Origin: Pseudomonas fluorescens
Lineage (GTDB): Bacteria > Pseudomonadota > Gammaproteobacteria > Pseudomonadales > Pseudomonadaceae
Length of the DNA: 64,000 nt
Assembly (NCBI RefSeq): GCF_000802965.1
Contig: NZ_JSAK01000013.1
Location: 1-64,000, forward strand
Direction of reading: 5' to 3'
The position numbers and the translations under genes are program-made. Under the pieces are notes generated by a model. The model had not been told where the DNA came from, ran no database searches, and worked only from the letters and a program-made list of their open reading frames with translations. Shown here piece after piece: positions 50,008 to 60,091 of the stretch. The stretch's first letter is position 1, and each line of letters starts with the position of its first letter.

Positions 50008-50328
50008 ATGGTTGAGTCACAGCGAAAAGCTACAAAACCGGAGTTGTACGAAAGACTGATCGATCGTCTTGGAATGGCCCTGGAAGCGGCAAAAACCGCT
50101 GGCCGTCTGCGTGATGAACGCCCGCTGGAGCTGGAATTGCGTGGCCTGAGCCCCGCAGAGTTTGCCCTGGTCAAGGCGTATCTGGATCGTTGTGAGCGTG
50201 AGACGCACGGATGCTTGTCTGAAGCAGTGAAGCAACTCGACGCACCACGTTCGGCCAAGATTATCTGGCTCAAGGACAAAGTACCCGGTAGAGACGCGGT
50301 AAAGGTCCGGTCTCTGCAATTCAAGTAA
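50008..50328 (+). CDS. Hypothetical 106-residue protein
   Basis: Starts MVESQRKATKPELYERLIDR with GAGG just upstream. Highly charged and helical, no signal peptide or membrane segment. The middle reads RPLELELRGLSPAEFALVKA and YLDRCERETHGCLSEAV; the end is basic. I do not recognise a family. It is the first forward gene after the leuS-lptE-holA operon, divergent from leuS across a 280-nt gap in which I see no other gene. Confidence 0.7.
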   Translation: MVESQRKATKPELYERLIDRLGMALEAAKTAGRLRDERPLELELRGLSPAEFALVKAYLDRCERETHGCLSEAVKQLDAPRSAKIIWLKDKVPGRDAVKVRSLQFK

Positions 50329-50436
50329 GGGTATAGAGCCGCGCTCCAGGGGCTTTTTTGAAGCATAGTCCTTCCGTATTTATTGTCCCATCGCGTCAAC
50401 CCACTTAGGCTTCGAGCATCTTCATGGAGATGCTCG

Positions 50437-51198
50437 ATGCCTTTTCGTTATTTCGTGAAACAACTTCTATTGCCTCCCGGCATTTTGTTGCTGCTGTTGG
50501 CGCTTGCCTGGTGGTTGCGTCGCTCAAGGCCGAGGCTCGCCGGTTTGTGTTTTGCTCTGGGTTTGGGCGGCTTCTGGCTGATGAGCCTGCCCGTCGTGGT
50601 GCAGTGGAGTGCCAAGTTGCTGGAACGTGAGCCGCCGCTGGCCATGAACGAATGGGCAACGCTGGGGCAGCGCGCGGATGCCATCGTGATTCTGGGTTCG
50701 GGACGCGAGCGAGGCGATCCGGCGTGGGGCGCCGACCAGCCAACCGGGGTGGGACTGGAACGCCAGCGTTATGCGGCCCGCCTGGCCAAGGCCTCGGGCC
50801 TACCGGTTCTGACCAGTGGCGGCCTGCATTATGGTACGCCGCCGACCGAGGCGAAATTGATGGCAGATTCACTGCGCGATGATTTCGGCGTGAACGTGCG
50901 CTGGCAGGAAGGACGCAGCCGCACGACCTGGGAGAATGCGCAGTTCAGCGCCGAAGTGTTGCTGCCCGAAGGGATCAAGCGCGTGGTGGTGGTGACGCAA
51001 GCCTGGCATATGCCACGAGCGGTCTGGAGTTTCCGCAAGGCCGGGTTTGAGGTGGTGCCAGCACCGGTTGGATTTTTAGGCGTGGACAACGCCCGGCCAC
51101 TGGGTGGCTGGATGCCAGAGTTCAAATCGATCTGGCAGAGCGGGCAACTGTTGAATGAGGCGGTGGGGCAGATCGGGTATTCGTTGTTTTATCGGTAA
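50437..51198 (+). CDS. YdcF/SanA-family (DUF218) membrane protein
   Basis: 253 residues. Two N-terminal hydrophobic segments (about 8-27 and 34-56) precede the DUF218 domain: ADAIVILGSGRERG, LPVLTSGGLHYGTPPTEAKL and VVVVTQAWHMPRAVWSFRKA. ElyC/SanA relatives act in envelope biogenesis and undecaprenyl-carrier metabolism. GGAG lies eight nt before the chosen ATG. It probably works at the inner membrane; the substrate is unknown. Confidence 0.9.
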   Translation: MPFRYFVKQLLLPPGILLLLLALAWWLRRSRPRLAGLCFALGLGGFWLMSLPVVVQWSAKLLEREPPLAMNEWATLGQRADAIVILGSGRERGDPAWGADQPTGVGLERQRYAARLAKASGLPVLTSGGLHYGTPPTEAKLMADSLRDDFGVNVRWQEGRSRTTWENAQFSAEVLLPEGIKRVVVVTQAWHMPRAVWSFRKAGFEVVPAPVGFLGVDNARPLGGWMPEFKSIWQSGQLLNEAVGQIGYSLFYR

Positions 51199-51282
51199 AA
51201 GATCACAGCCTGCGGCAGCTCCTACAGTTGGAATGCAATCCCCTGTAGGAGCTGTCGAGTGAAACGAGGCTGCGATCTTTTG
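51197..51282. repeat. Paired REP element between convergent ydcF-like gene and lnt
   Basis: AAAGATCACAGCCTGCGGCA and its partner GAGGCTGCGATCTTTT enclose TCCTACAG...CTGTAGGA arms. The left arm has one changed base (gatcacagcc) and the right arm uses the gtcgagtgaaacgagg variant, so the two halves are not identical. Confidence 0.85.
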
Positions 51283-51298
51283 CAGGCGCTACGAATCT

Positions 51299-52822
51299 TC
51301 AGACAGTCTTGGCCATCCGGCTGGCAATCAACGCCCAGCCAAACAGCAGCACGCAAACAATGATCAGCGGCCACGAACGCCATTCCAGATAGGGCGTCAG
51401 GTTGTGCATCGGCACCACTTCGCCGTACAGGATGCCGCGTTCGAACTGCGGGATCTGCGTGGTGATCTGCCCAAACGGGTTGATCAGGCCGGTCACGCCG
51501 TTATTGGTCGCGCGGATCATCCAGCGACCAGCCTCCAGCGCGCGCATCTGAGCCATTTGCAAATGTTGCAGCGGGCCGATGGACGTGCCGAACCAGGTGT
51601 CGTTGCTGATCGTCAGCAACAGATCGCTCTGGGCGGCGAGGCTGGCGGCGAACTCCGGATACACCACTTCGTAGCAGATGAACGGCGCAATCTGATAGCC
51701 CTTGGCTTGCAGCATAGGCTGATCTGCAGGGCCTCGGGCAAAGTCCGACATCGGCAGGTCGAAGAAGGCGATCAGCCCGCGCAGCACATCCTGCAGCGGT
51801 ACGTATTCGCCGAATGGCACCAGTTTCTGCTTGAGGTAAGTGCCATCGCCTTCACCGGCCACAGTGATGCCATTGAAGAAGCGTTTTTCATGACGCACGA
51901 CTTCGCGGATGGGCACGCCGGTGATGAACGCCGAATCCCGATCGGAGGCGAATTTGCCCATCATGTCCAGGTAGCCCTCGGCGGACTCCTTGAGTACCGG
52001 GATCGCGGTTTCCGGCCAGATCAGCAGGTCGACGCGCTTGGAGCTGAAACTCATGTCGCGGTAAAGCGCCAACTGCGCGTTGAGCTGCGCCGGGTCCCAT
52101 TTCATGCTTTGTTCGACGTTGCCCTGAATCGCCGCCACACTCAGCGGAGCACCGGCCGGGCTGGTCCAGGCGTGATGCTTGAGTGCCAGGCCGGCGACCC
52201 AAGGACCCACCAGCAGCAGGGCGCCCATCGCGATGAAAGCCTTGCGGCCCGTGCGAACCAGGCGCATGCCGTTGTAGATCAGTGCGGCGGTCAGGGCCAG
52301 CGTAAAGGAAATCAGCCACATCCCGCCGACGGGGGCGAGCCCGGTCAACGGGCCGTCGAGTTGGCTGTAACCGGAGTAGAGCCACGGAAAACCGGTGAGG
52401 AACCAGCCACGGAAGGCTTCCTGGCCAACCCAAAGTGCCGCGAACGCCAGGGCATCGGCCAGCGGCGCTTCGTTGCGACGCAGCCATCGCGCCCAAAGCC
52501 AGGCCGGCAGGGCGAAGAACCAGGCAATCGCGGCTGTAAAGATCAGCATCAGGAACCCGGCCAGCAGCACTGAAGCGCCGCCGAAGTGGTGAATGCTGTA
52601 GTAGATCCAGCTGGTGCCGGCGCCAAACAGGCCGAAACCGAAGCACCAGCCACGACCCAAGGCCTGGCGTGGGCTCAGTTCACGCAAGCCGGCATAGAAA
52701 AGCCCGACCGCCAGCAATGCCAGCGGCCAGATATCGAATGGCGCCAGGGCCAGGGTGGTGATTGCACCGGCCGCCACGGCCAGCAGGTTACCGGGCCAGC
52801 CGGGGCGGGTTGTCCAGCGCAT
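51299..52822 (-). CDS. lnt: Apolipoprotein N-acyltransferase
   Basis: 507 residues. It adds the third acyl chain to lipoproteins in the inner membrane. Six or more N-terminal membrane segments precede a periplasmic nitrilase-like domain with the catalytic Glu in LIWPETAIPVL, Lys in TYLKQKLVPFGEYVPL and Cys in IAPFICYEVVYPE. A last membrane segment closes the protein. It is the distal gene of the miaB/phoH-ybeY-corC-lnt group. Confidence 0.96.
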   Translation of the reverse strand: MRWTTRPGWPGNLLAVAAGAITTLALAPFDIWPLALLAVGLFYAGLRELSPRQALGRGWCFGFGLFGAGTSWIYYSIHHFGGASVLLAGFLMLIFTAAIAWFFALPAWLWARWLRRNEAPLADALAFAALWVGQEAFRGWFLTGFPWLYSGYSQLDGPLTGLAPVGGMWLISFTLALTAALIYNGMRLVRTGRKAFIAMGALLLVGPWVAGLALKHHAWTSPAGAPLSVAAIQGNVEQSMKWDPAQLNAQLALYRDMSFSSKRVDLLIWPETAIPVLKESAEGYLDMMGKFASDRDSAFITGVPIREVVRHEKRFFNGITVAGEGDGTYLKQKLVPFGEYVPLQDVLRGLIAFFDLPMSDFARGPADQPMLQAKGYQIAPFICYEVVYPEFAASLAAQSDLLLTISNDTWFGTSIGPLQHLQMAQMRALEAGRWMIRATNNGVTGLINPFGQITTQIPQFERGILYGEVVPMHNLTPYLEWRSWPLIIVCVLLFGWALIASRMAKTV

Positions 52823-52837
52823 TTCAATCCTTAGGTT

Positions 52838-53677
52838 TTACCGGGCGATAGGCGTCAAACGTAGCAAATGAATCCGACGGCTGTCGGCGTTCAGGATGCG
52901 GAAGCGATAGGCGCCGATTTCAGTGATTTCGTTGCGTTTCGGCAAGTGTCCAAACGCGCTCATCACCAGACCGCCGACAGTATCGAACTCGTCGTCGGAG
53001 AATTCGCTGTCGAAGAACTCGTTGAAGTTCTCGATCGGCGTCAGGGCCTTGATCAGGAAGTCACCGCTGGGCAGCGGCTTGATGTAGCTGTCTTCTTCGA
53101 CGTCATGCTCGTCTTCGATATCGCCGACGATCTGTTCCAGCACGTCTTCGATAGTCACCAGACCCGCCACGCCGCCGTATTCGTCGATGACGATGGCCAT
53201 GTGGTTGTGATTGGCGCGGAACTCGCGCAGCAGCACGTTCAGACGCTTGGACTCCGGCACAAAAGTGGCCGGTCGCAGCAGGTCCTTGATGTTGAAGCTG
53301 TCGCCGTTCTCCTTGAGGATCAACGGCAGCAAGTCCTTGGCCAGCAACACGCCCATCACGTCATCGTGGCTTTCGCCGATGACCGGGTAGCGGGAGTGGG
53401 CCGAGTCGACCACGGCCGGCAGGAACTCGCGAGGTGTCTGGGTCGCCTTGATGCTGATCATCTGCGAGCGCGGGACCATGATGTCCCGTACTTGCAGGTC
53501 AGCGACCTGGATGGCGCCTTCGACGATGGCCAGCGCTTCGCTGTCCAACAGTTTGTTCTGGTGTGCATCGCGCAGCAGCTCCAGCAGCTCCTGGCGGTTC
53601 TTCGGCTCGTGGGCAAAAGCCTGGGTGAGCTTACCCAGCCAAGACTTCTGCCCGTTGCTCGATCGATCTTCGCTCAT
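52838..53677 (-). CDS. corC: CorC/YbeX-type CBS-domain transporter protein
   Basis: 279 residues. Two CBS domains (about 65-185; [40 protein letters not shown]) and a C-terminal CorC_HlyC domain ([20 protein letters not shown]) are present. No membrane segment is seen, as in E. coli YbeX. It is linked to magnesium/cobalt resistance and ribosome metabolism. It is 16 nt before lnt. Confidence 0.94.
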   Translation of the reverse strand: MSEDRSSNGQKSWLGKLTQAFAHEPKNRQELLELLRDAHQNKLLDSEALAIVEGAIQVADLQVRDIMVPRSQMISIKATQTPREFLPAVVDSAHSRYPVIGESHDDVMGVLLAKDLLPLILKENGDSFNIKDLLRPATFVPESKRLNVLLREFRANHNHMAIVIDEYGGVAGLVTIEDVLEQIVGDIEDEHDVEEDSYIKPLPSGDFLIKALTPIENFNEFFDSEFSDDEFDTVGGLVMSAFGHLPKRNEITEIGAYRFRILNADSRRIHLLRLTPIAR

Positions 53678-53682
53678 AGCGA

Positions 53683-54177
53683 TTACTCTGAATCCTTTGT
53701 TGTTTCGGTAGGGGGGACTTCGATTTCGTCGTCCGCGTACGGATCGGGAAAGCCCAGTTCTGCAAGCAACGTTCGTTCCAGTGCTTCCATCTCTTCGGCT
53801 TCGTCATCATCTATATGGTCGTAACCGAGCAGATGCAAGCAGCCGTGAATCACCAGATGCGCCCAGTGGGCCTTGAGTTCCTTGCCTTGCTCGGCGGCTT
53901 CGCGCTCGACCACTGCCACGCAGATCACCAGATCGCCCAGCAGCGGGATGTCGAGAAACTCGTCCGGAACGTCTGCCGGGAACGACAGGACGTTAGTGGC
54001 GTAATCCTTTTGCCGCCAGGTGTTATTCAGTTCGCGGCCTTCGGCTTCGTCGACCAGGCGAATGGTCATCTCGGAGTCGGCGGTGCGCTGGCGCAGGGCC
54101 AGTTCGCACCATTGGCGGAACTCGGCTTCGCTGGGGGCGGGCGCTTCGGTCGCGAGTTGCAGATCAAGCTCAAGCAT
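53683..54177 (-). CDS. ybeY: Endoribonuclease YbeY
   Basis: 164 residues. The zinc site [20 protein letters not shown] (H3XH5XH type) is intact. It matures 16S rRNA 3' ends and takes part in ribosome quality control. The ATG at 54177 overlaps the phoH stop by 8 nt, indicating coupling; the 22-codon longer frame within phoH is rejected. Confidence 0.95.
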   Translation of the reverse strand: MLELDLQLATEAPAPSEAEFRQWCELALRQRTADSEMTIRLVDEAEGRELNNTWRQKDYATNVLSFPADVPDEFLDIPLLGDLVICVAVVEREAAEQGKELKAHWAHLVIHGCLHLLGYDHIDDDEAEEMEALERTLLAELGFPDPYADDEIEVPPTETTKDSE

Positions 54178-55174
54178 CGCGTCGGCTGTCCTTTGGCGCT
54201 TCATCGGCCACACGATTCTCGAAGCGCTCGTAGGCTTCGACAATGCGCTGCACCAGCGGGTGACGCACGACGTCCTTGGGCATGAAGTGGGTAAAGCTGA
54301 TGCCCGGCACGTCTTTCAGCACTTCGATCACATGGTGCAGCCCCGACTTGGTGCCTTTCGGCAGGTCGACCTGGGTGATGTCACCGGTGATGACGGCGGT
54401 CGAGCCGAAGCCGATCCGGGTCAGGAACATTTTCATTTGCTCGACGGTGGTGTTCTGGCTTTCGTCGAGGATGATGAAACTGTTGTTCAGCGTCCGGCCG
54501 CGCATATAGGCCAGTGGCGCAACTTCGATTACCTGGCGTTCGATCAGCTTGGCGACGTATTCAAAGCCGAGCATTTCGTAGAGCGCGTCGTAGAGCGGAC
54601 GCAGGTATGGGTCGATCTTCTGGCTCAGGTCGCCGGGCAGGAAGCCGAGTTTTTCGCCAGCCTCGACCGCCGGACGAACCAGCAGGATGCGGCGAATTTG
54701 CTCGCGTTCCAGGGCGTCCACCGCACAGGCAACGGCCAGATAGGTCTTGCCGGTACCGGCCGGGCCGATGCCGAAGTTGATGTCGTTACCGAGGATTTCC
54801 TTCACGTAGCGCAGCTGATTCAAGCCGCGAGGGCGAATCATGCCTTTTTTGGTGCGTAGGGCGACGGACGGTTCAGCGGGCGAGTGGTTGTCCAGTGCCT
54901 CGACGGCGGATTCCTGCAGGAACAGGTGAACCATGTCTGGCGACAGCTCGGTACCCTTGGTTTCCCGGTACAGGCGGCGCAGGAGGTTTTCCGCGGAGGT
55001 GGTGTGTTTGGGCTCGCCGATCAGCTCGAACTGATTGCCGCGGTTGCGGATCTCGATGGTCAGGCGCTGTTCGATCAAGCGCAGGTGCTCGTCGAATTGC
55101 CCGCACAGATTGGCGAAGCGACGGGCCTCAAAAGGCTCGAGGATAAAACGATGTGGTTCGATGGGTGCGTTCAA
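54170..55174 (-). CDS. ybeZ: PhoH-family ATPase (YbeZ)
   Basis: 334 residues. Walker [16 protein letters not shown], Walker [12 protein letters not shown] and the RGRTLNNSF loop define the PhoH ATPase/helicase domain. It partners YbeY in RNA metabolism and they overlap here. An N-terminal KH-like region covers about residues 1-90. It is separated from miaB by a REP-containing gap of 213 nt. Confidence 0.95.
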   Translation of the reverse strand: MNAPIEPHRFILEPFEARRFANLCGQFDEHLRLIEQRLTIEIRNRGNQFELIGEPKHTTSAENLLRRLYRETKGTELSPDMVHLFLQESAVEALDNHSPAEPSVALRTKKGMIRPRGLNQLRYVKEILGNDINFGIGPAGTGKTYLAVACAVDALEREQIRRILLVRPAVEAGEKLGFLPGDLSQKIDPYLRPLYDALYEMLGFEYVAKLIERQVIEVAPLAYMRGRTLNNSFIILDESQNTTVEQMKMFLTRIGFGSTAVITGDITQVDLPKGTKSGLHHVIEVLKDVPGISFTHFMPKDVVRHPLVQRIVEAYERFENRVADEAPKDSRRDA

Positions 55175-55286
55175 GGTCGTATTTAGCCGCCCTGGGGCAA
55201 TAGTGATGAGTTCAAGGATAGCGCCAGTGGCGTGGGTGCGAAAGCTCTTAAATGGATCAACCCATTCTCAAGAACAATGCATTTCA

Positions 55287-55380
55287 CTGTGGGAGCTGGC
55301 TTGCCAGCGATGGCGATGTAACGGGCGACATCGTTGTCGGGCTTGCTGGCCCTCTCGCTGGCAAGCCAGCTCCCACAGGG
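55287..55380. repeat. Paired REP element (GTGGGAGCTGGCTTGCC type)
   Basis: TGTGGGAGCTGGCTTGCCAG and its complement face each other around a GACATC-rich spacer. It is the only copy of this variant in the window and fills the miaB-ybeZ gap. Confidence 0.85.
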
Positions 55381-55387
55381 ATCGGTG

Positions 55388-56716
55388 TTATTGGATCAGC
55401 GAGCCCCGCAGCGAGTGCGGTTGCGCGGCATCGATGTGTACGTCGGCGAACTGGCCGATCAAAGTCGGATTGTCGCAGCGGAAGTTGACGATACGGTTAT
55501 TTTCGGTCCGGCCTTGCAACTCGCCCGGATCTTTTTTCGAATAATCGGTGACCAGAATCCGCTGGATCGAGCCGACCATTTGTCGGCTGATCTCGAAACC
55601 TTGCTGGTTCAAGCGATGTTGCAGGGCATTCAGGCGCTCTTTTTTCAGCTCTTCCGGCGTCTCGTCGGCCAAGTCGGCGGCCGGGGTGCCCGGGCGCTGG
55701 CTGTAGACGAACGAGTAGGAAAAGTCGAAACCCACGTCCTGAATCAGCTTCATGGTTTGTTCGAAGTCTTTCTCGGTCTCGCCGGGGAAGCCGACAATGA
55801 AGTCCGAACTGATGCAAATACCCGGCACGGCGGCGCGCAGTTTGCGCAGTTTGGATTTGTATTCCAGCGCGGTGTGGTTGCGCTTCATCGCCGCGAGGAT
55901 GCGGTCCGAGCCCGACTGCACCGGCAGGTGCAGGTGCTTCACCAGTTCCGGTACTTCGGCGTGGGCCTGGATCAGGCTGTCGGAGAACTCCAGCGGGTGC
56001 GAAGTGGTGTAGCGGATGCGGTCGATGCCATCGACGGCGGCGACTACCCGGATCAGCTCGGCCAAATCGGCCAGGCGACCGTCGTGGGTGGTCCCGCGAT
56101 AACCGTTGACGTTCTGCCCCAGCAGGGTCACTTCGCGCACGCCGTGTTCAGCCAGGTGAATGATCTCGGCAATCACGTCGTCGAACGGCCGGCTGACTTC
56201 TTCGCCACGGGTGTAAGGCACCACGCAGAACGTGCAGTATTTGCTGCAACCTTCCATCACCGACACGTAGGCGCTCGGGCCGTCAATGCGCGGCTCTGGC
56301 AGGTGGTCGAATTTTTCGATTTCCGGGAACGAGACGTCGACTTGCGGCAGTTTGGTGATGCGCGCGGCGTCGATCATTTCCGGCAGACGGTGCAAAGTCT
56401 GCGGGCCGAACACCACGTCAACGTACGGGGCACGATCGCGAATGGCCGCCCCTTCCTGACTGGCCACGCAACCGCCGACGGCGATCACCATGTCCGGGTT
56501 GGCCAGTTTCAGCTCGCGCCAGCGGCCCAGTTGTGAGTAGACACGGTCCTGGGCGCGCTCGCGAATCGAGCAGGTGTTGAGCAGGATCACGTCGGCGTCT
56601 TCAGCACGGGCGGTCACTTCCAGGGCCTGGTGTTCGCCCAGCAAGTCGACCATGCGCGAGCTGTCGTACTCGTTCATCTGGCAACCGTGGGTTTCGATGT
56701 AAAGCTTCTTGGCCAT
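55388..56716 (-). CDS. miaB: tRNA-2-methylthio-N6-dimethylallyladenosine synthase
   Basis: 442 residues. A radical-SAM methylthiotransferase modifying A37 of tRNAs reading U-starting codons. The N-terminal cluster domain ([23 protein letters not shown]), the SAM cluster CSKYCTFC and a C-terminal TRAM domain are present. The ATG at 56716 ([11 protein letters not shown]) is the usual start; upstream Mets add 4 or 16 residues. Confidence 0.96.
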   Translation of the reverse strand: MAKKLYIETHGCQMNEYDSSRMVDLLGEHQALEVTARAEDADVILLNTCSIRERAQDRVYSQLGRWRELKLANPDMVIAVGGCVASQEGAAIRDRAPYVDVVFGPQTLHRLPEMIDAARITKLPQVDVSFPEIEKFDHLPEPRIDGPSAYVSVMEGCSKYCTFCVVPYTRGEEVSRPFDDVIAEIIHLAEHGVREVTLLGQNVNGYRGTTHDGRLADLAELIRVVAAVDGIDRIRYTTSHPLEFSDSLIQAHAEVPELVKHLHLPVQSGSDRILAAMKRNHTALEYKSKLRKLRAAVPGICISSDFIVGFPGETEKDFEQTMKLIQDVGFDFSYSFVYSQRPGTPAADLADETPEELKKERLNALQHRLNQQGFEISRQMVGSIQRILVTDYSKKDPGELQGRTENNRIVNFRCDNPTLIGQFADVHIDAAQPHSLRGSLIQ

Positions 56717-56800
56717 GGAAAGAGTCATCACGTGATTCAAAGAACCGCGCATTATAGGGAACATGTACCCAGGTTCCTACCGCTGCGCGTCCGACGGCTA

Positions 56801-56809
56801 TGCTATAGT
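56801..56809 (+). promoter_or_regulatory. Extended -10 promoter of the DUF1820 gene
   Basis: TGCTATAGT is a near-perfect extended -10, 43-51 nt before the ATG. No good -35 is seen at normal spacing, which extended -10 promoters can tolerate. A closely similar string, acggctatgctagagt, occurs upstream of ladS at about 61206. Confidence 0.5.
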
Positions 56810-56851
56810 TCGCGCCCTCTTTTTTATCCCTCGATGTGTTACCCGCCCACC

Positions 56852-57181
56852 ATGACCAAACGTGAAGCTCCAATCTACAAGGTGATTTTCCTCAACCAGG
56901 GCCAGGTGTTCGAAATGTACGCCAAGCAGATCTATCAAAGCGATCTGTGGGGCTTCCTGGAAGTGGAAGAGTTCGTCTTTGGCGAGCGCACGCAAGTGGT
57001 CGTCGATCCGAGCGAAGAGAAGCTCAAGGCTCAGTTCGAAGGCGTGGTGCGCAGTTTTGTGCCGATGCATTCGATTGTGCGCATCGATGAAGTCGAGCGC
57101 CTGGGCACGCCAAAAATCAGCGAAGCCCGCGGTGCGGTCGGCAATGTCATGCCGTTTCCGATGCCGATGCCTGAGAAGTAA
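56852..57181 (+). CDS. DUF1820 family protein
   Basis: 109 residues starting MTKREAPIYKVIFLNQGQVF. The conserved core EMYAKQIYQSDLWGFLEVEE and FVFGERTQVVVDPSEEKLKA fit the DUF1820 family, a small cytosolic protein of unknown function widespread in Pseudomonas beside miaB. A start six codons upstream (MCYPPT) is possible. It is divergent from miaB and ends at a REP element. Confidence 0.85.
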   Translation: MTKREAPIYKVIFLNQGQVFEMYAKQIYQSDLWGFLEVEEFVFGERTQVVVDPSEEKLKAQFEGVVRSFVPMHSIVRIDEVERLGTPKISEARGAVGNVMPFPMPMPEK

Positions 57182-57211
57182 ACAGAAAGATTTTGAGATG
57201 AAGGAAATAAC

Positions 57212-57345
57212 CTGTGGCGAGGGAGCTTGCTCCCGCTGGGGCGCGAAGCGGCCCTGAAATCAGCCGGCGGATTCTTTCTGATACACCTCGGTTGCTGATT
57301 TTGCGACTGCTGCGCAGCCGAGCGGGAGCAAGCTCCCTCGCCACT
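57212..57345. repeat. Paired REP element (GTGGCGAGGGAGC type) between convergent genes
   Basis: TGTGGCGAGGGAGCTTGCTC faces its complement around a spacer of about 85 nt containing tgctgcgcagc. It lies between the DUF1820 and Sel1 genes. Confidence 0.9.
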
Positions 57346-57361
57346 GGGAACCGCTGTCAAT

Positions 57362-57916
57362 TCAGGGTAATGGCGAAAATGGCGTACGCCCGTCGGCGCT
57401 CTGCAATTCCATCAGGTATTTGCGGAAGATCTGCCCGAGCACCTGGGTGGCAACTTCGAGTTCTTCGCGGGGCATTTTCTCGGTGACTTCATCGGCAGTG
57501 TCCAGCGCATCTTCGGCACCATTGACCGCTGCCATTTTCAGCAGGATGTACGCCTGAATATTATTGGCCGGTACGCCTTCGCCGTGGAAAAACATGCTGC
57601 CGAGTTTGAATTGCGCCTGGGCGTGGCCTTGCAGCGAGGCTTTTTCGAAGTAGCTCAGGGCTTGATTGAGGTCGCGCGGGGTGTTTTTGCCTTCGTAGTA
57701 GAACTCACCCAACTCGTATTGCGCTTGCGCATCCCCTTCATCCGACGCTTTTTGGCAGGCGGCGAGCGCCTGTGCCAGGTCTTGCGGCTGGGTATTGAGG
57801 GTGCAACGACCCATCGCTGGGATTAACAACGAGTTACCGCCTGCTTGTGCGAGCGCGAGCAGGGGCTGAAGGAGCAACAGGCAGCCCAGTGAAAGGGCGC
57901 GGCCGGTGCGGTTCAT
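57362..57916 (-). CDS. Secreted Sel1/TPR-repeat protein
   Basis: 184 residues. A signal peptide (LGCLLLLQPLLALAQA) is followed by Sel1-like repeats: GDAQAQYELGEFYYEGKNTP, GHAQAQFKLGSMFFHGEGVP and a partial third. Such repeats mediate protein contacts in the periplasm. The partner is unknown. It is a single gene upstream of nothing obvious; the following 225 nt to hemL hold no gene I can support. Confidence 0.85.
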   Translation of the reverse strand: MNRTGRALSLGCLLLLQPLLALAQAGGNSLLIPAMGRCTLNTQPQDLAQALAACQKASDEGDAQAQYELGEFYYEGKNTPRDLNQALSYFEKASLQGHAQAQFKLGSMFFHGEGVPANNIQAYILLKMAAVNGAEDALDTADEVTEKMPREELEVATQVLGQIFRKYLMELQSADGRTPFSPLP

Positions 57917-58141
57917 GGGAATCGACTTACCTCTGAAGGGCGCGCGGACCCATCGAGGGGATCCAATAAGCGCGCATTATGAAATAAGCAGGGCCAACCT
58001 TACAAAGTCTTTACTCGTTTTTCTGCTGCACGGGAAATATATCGCCCACTTTGCGGGGGATGACTGGCAGATGAGTAAGAAAAAACGCGGGAATGCAGGT
58101 GAAAGCCGACGCTGGCCATGGCCAACGTCAGCATGACAACG

Positions 58142-59425
58142 TTATTTCAGTGCGGCGAATGCGCGCTCGGCGGCATCCAGCGTCAACTTCAGTTCGGCGT
58201 CGCCGTGGGCGATCGAGGTGAAGCCGGCTTCGAACGCACTCGGTGCCAGGTACACACCGCCTTCCAGCATCAAGTGGAAAAAACGACCGAACAGAGCTGC
58301 GTCGCTGGCCATCACGTCATCGAACGTCACGATGTCGTCGGCACCGCTGAAGTACAGGCCGAACATACCACCGGCCTGAGTGGTCACGAACGGAATGCCC
58401 GCGGCATCGGCACGTACTTGCAGGCCGTCGAGCAGGCGGGTGGTGTAGTCGGTCAGCTCGTCGTGGAAACCCGGACGGCTGATCAGGCGCAGGGTGGTCA
58501 GGCCGGCGGCCATCGCCAACGGGTTACCCGACAACGTACCAGCCTGGTAAACCGGACCCAGCGGCGCGATGCGCTGCATGATTTCGCGTTTGCCGCCGAA
58601 GCAGCCGACTGGCATGCCGCCACCGATGATCTTGCCGAAGGTGGTCAGGTCAGGTGTCACACCGTAGTGCGCCTGGGCACCGCCGAGGGCGACACGGAAA
58701 CCGGTCATCACTTCGTCGAAAATCAGCACCACGCCGTGCTTGTCGCACAGGCTCCGCAAACCTTCGAGGAAGCCTGGCGCTGGCGGGACGCAGTTCATGT
58801 TACCGGCCACGGGTTCGACGATGATGCAGGCCACGTCCTGGCCGACTTCGGCGAGCATGGCTTCAACGGCGTCGATGTCGTTGAACGGCAGGGTCAGGGT
58901 GTGTTTGGCGAACGCGGCAGGTACGCCGGCCGAACTTGGCACGCCTTGGGTCAGGGCGCCGGAACCGGCCTTGACCAGCAGGCTGTCGGAGTGACCGTGG
59001 TAGCAGCCTTCGAACTTGATGATGCTGTCGCGACCGGTGAAACCACGGGCCAGGCGGATCGCGCTCATGGTCGCTTCAGTGCCGGAGCTGACCATGCGTA
59101 CCATCTCCATCGATGGCACCAGCGAGCAGACCAGATCAGCCATCTGGGTTTCCATCTCGGTCGGCGCGCCGTAGGACAGACCGTGTTCCAGTTGCTTGCG
59201 CACTGCATCCAGCACGTCCGGATGGCTGTGGCCGAGGATCATTGGGCCCCAGGAGCCGACGTAATCCACATAGCGCTTGTTGTCTTCGTCGGTGACGTAG
59301 GCGCCTTCGGCGTGCTTGAAGAACAACGGCGTGCCGCCAACGCTCTTGAACGCGCGGACCGGCGAGTTTACGCCACCGGGAATGTGTTTCTGGGCATTGG
59401 CAAACAGGGTTTCGGAACGAGACAT
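58142..59425 (-). CDS. hemL: Glutamate-1-semialdehyde 2,1-aminomutase
   Basis: 427 residues. A PLP enzyme that makes 5-aminolevulinate for haem and cobalamin synthesis. [40 protein letters not shown] and the PLP-lysine motif [20 protein letters not shown] are intact. It follows thiE by 10 nt on the same strand, so thiD-thiE-hemL is likely one operon. Confidence 0.98.
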   Translation of the reverse strand: MSRSETLFANAQKHIPGGVNSPVRAFKSVGGTPLFFKHAEGAYVTDEDNKRYVDYVGSWGPMILGHSHPDVLDAVRKQLEHGLSYGAPTEMETQMADLVCSLVPSMEMVRMVSSGTEATMSAIRLARGFTGRDSIIKFEGCYHGHSDSLLVKAGSGALTQGVPSSAGVPAAFAKHTLTLPFNDIDAVEAMLAEVGQDVACIIVEPVAGNMNCVPPAPGFLEGLRSLCDKHGVVLIFDEVMTGFRVALGGAQAHYGVTPDLTTFGKIIGGGMPVGCFGGKREIMQRIAPLGPVYQAGTLSGNPLAMAAGLTTLRLISRPGFHDELTDYTTRLLDGLQVRADAAGIPFVTTQAGGMFGLYFSGADDIVTFDDVMASDAALFGRFFHLMLEGGVYLAPSAFEAGFTSIAHGDAELKLTLDAAERAFAALK

Positions 59426-59435
59426 GATCGGGCTC

Positions 59436-60059
59436 TCAGACTTTTAGTAATTCGTTGAATGCGCGGGCGCGGCGGGTCACTTCAGCCGTGCTCTCGGCGC
59501 CAAACAGGCCATGCACCACCGCCAGCAGATCGACCCCATGGGCCACCAGCGGGGCGGCGTTATCGAGGGTGATGCCGCCGATCGCGCAGATTGGCAGGTG
59601 CAATTTGCTGCGGGCCTGGTCGAGTAATTCGAGGCTGCAGGTCGGCGCGCCGGGTTTGGTGTTGGAGTTGAAGAAGCGGCCGAAGGCGACGTAAGTAGCG
59701 CCTTCTTTGGCGGCTTGCTCGGCGAGTTCGAGTTGCGCGTGGCAGGTCGAACCGATGATGGCTTTGGAGCCGAGCAGGGCGCGGGTCGGCGACAGCGGAC
59801 CATCGGTCTGTCCCAGGTGCACACCAACGTTCAGGCGCGCCGCCAGTTCGGCGTCGTCGTTGATGATCAGCTGGGTTTTGTAGCGTTCGCACAAATCGCG
59901 CAAGGCTTCAGCCTCGCGCAGCCGACGGGCCTCATCGCTGCTTTTGTCGCGGTACTGCAGCAGGGTGACGCCGCCTTCCAGCGCCGCCTCCACGTACGAA
60001 AGAAATTTACCGGCCAGCAACTGGCTATCGGTAATGGCGTACAGGCCACGTAGTTTCAT
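59436..60059 (-). CDS. thiE: Thiamine-phosphate synthase
   Basis: 207 residues. It joins HMP-pyrophosphate and thiazole phosphate into thiamine phosphate. The TIM-barrel signatures [44 protein letters not shown] and [17 protein letters not shown] are present. It lies between thiD and hemL. No TPP riboswitch was recognised upstream of the operon. Confidence 0.97.
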   Translation of the reverse strand: MKLRGLYAITDSQLLAGKFLSYVEAALEGGVTLLQYRDKSSDEARRLREAEALRDLCERYKTQLIINDDAELAARLNVGVHLGQTDGPLSPTRALLGSKAIIGSTCHAQLELAEQAAKEGATYVAFGRFFNSNTKPGAPTCSLELLDQARSKLHLPICAIGGITLDNAAPLVAHGVDLLAVVHGLFGAESTAEVTRRARAFNELLKV

Positions 60060-60091
60060 CGGACAAGCCTCACCGCAGTGCTAATGGAAAG

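Noticed and set aside
58118..59458. 446-codon plus-strand frame opposite hemL
   Set aside because: Shadow of hemL; no recognisable domain and low-complexity His/Gln composition.
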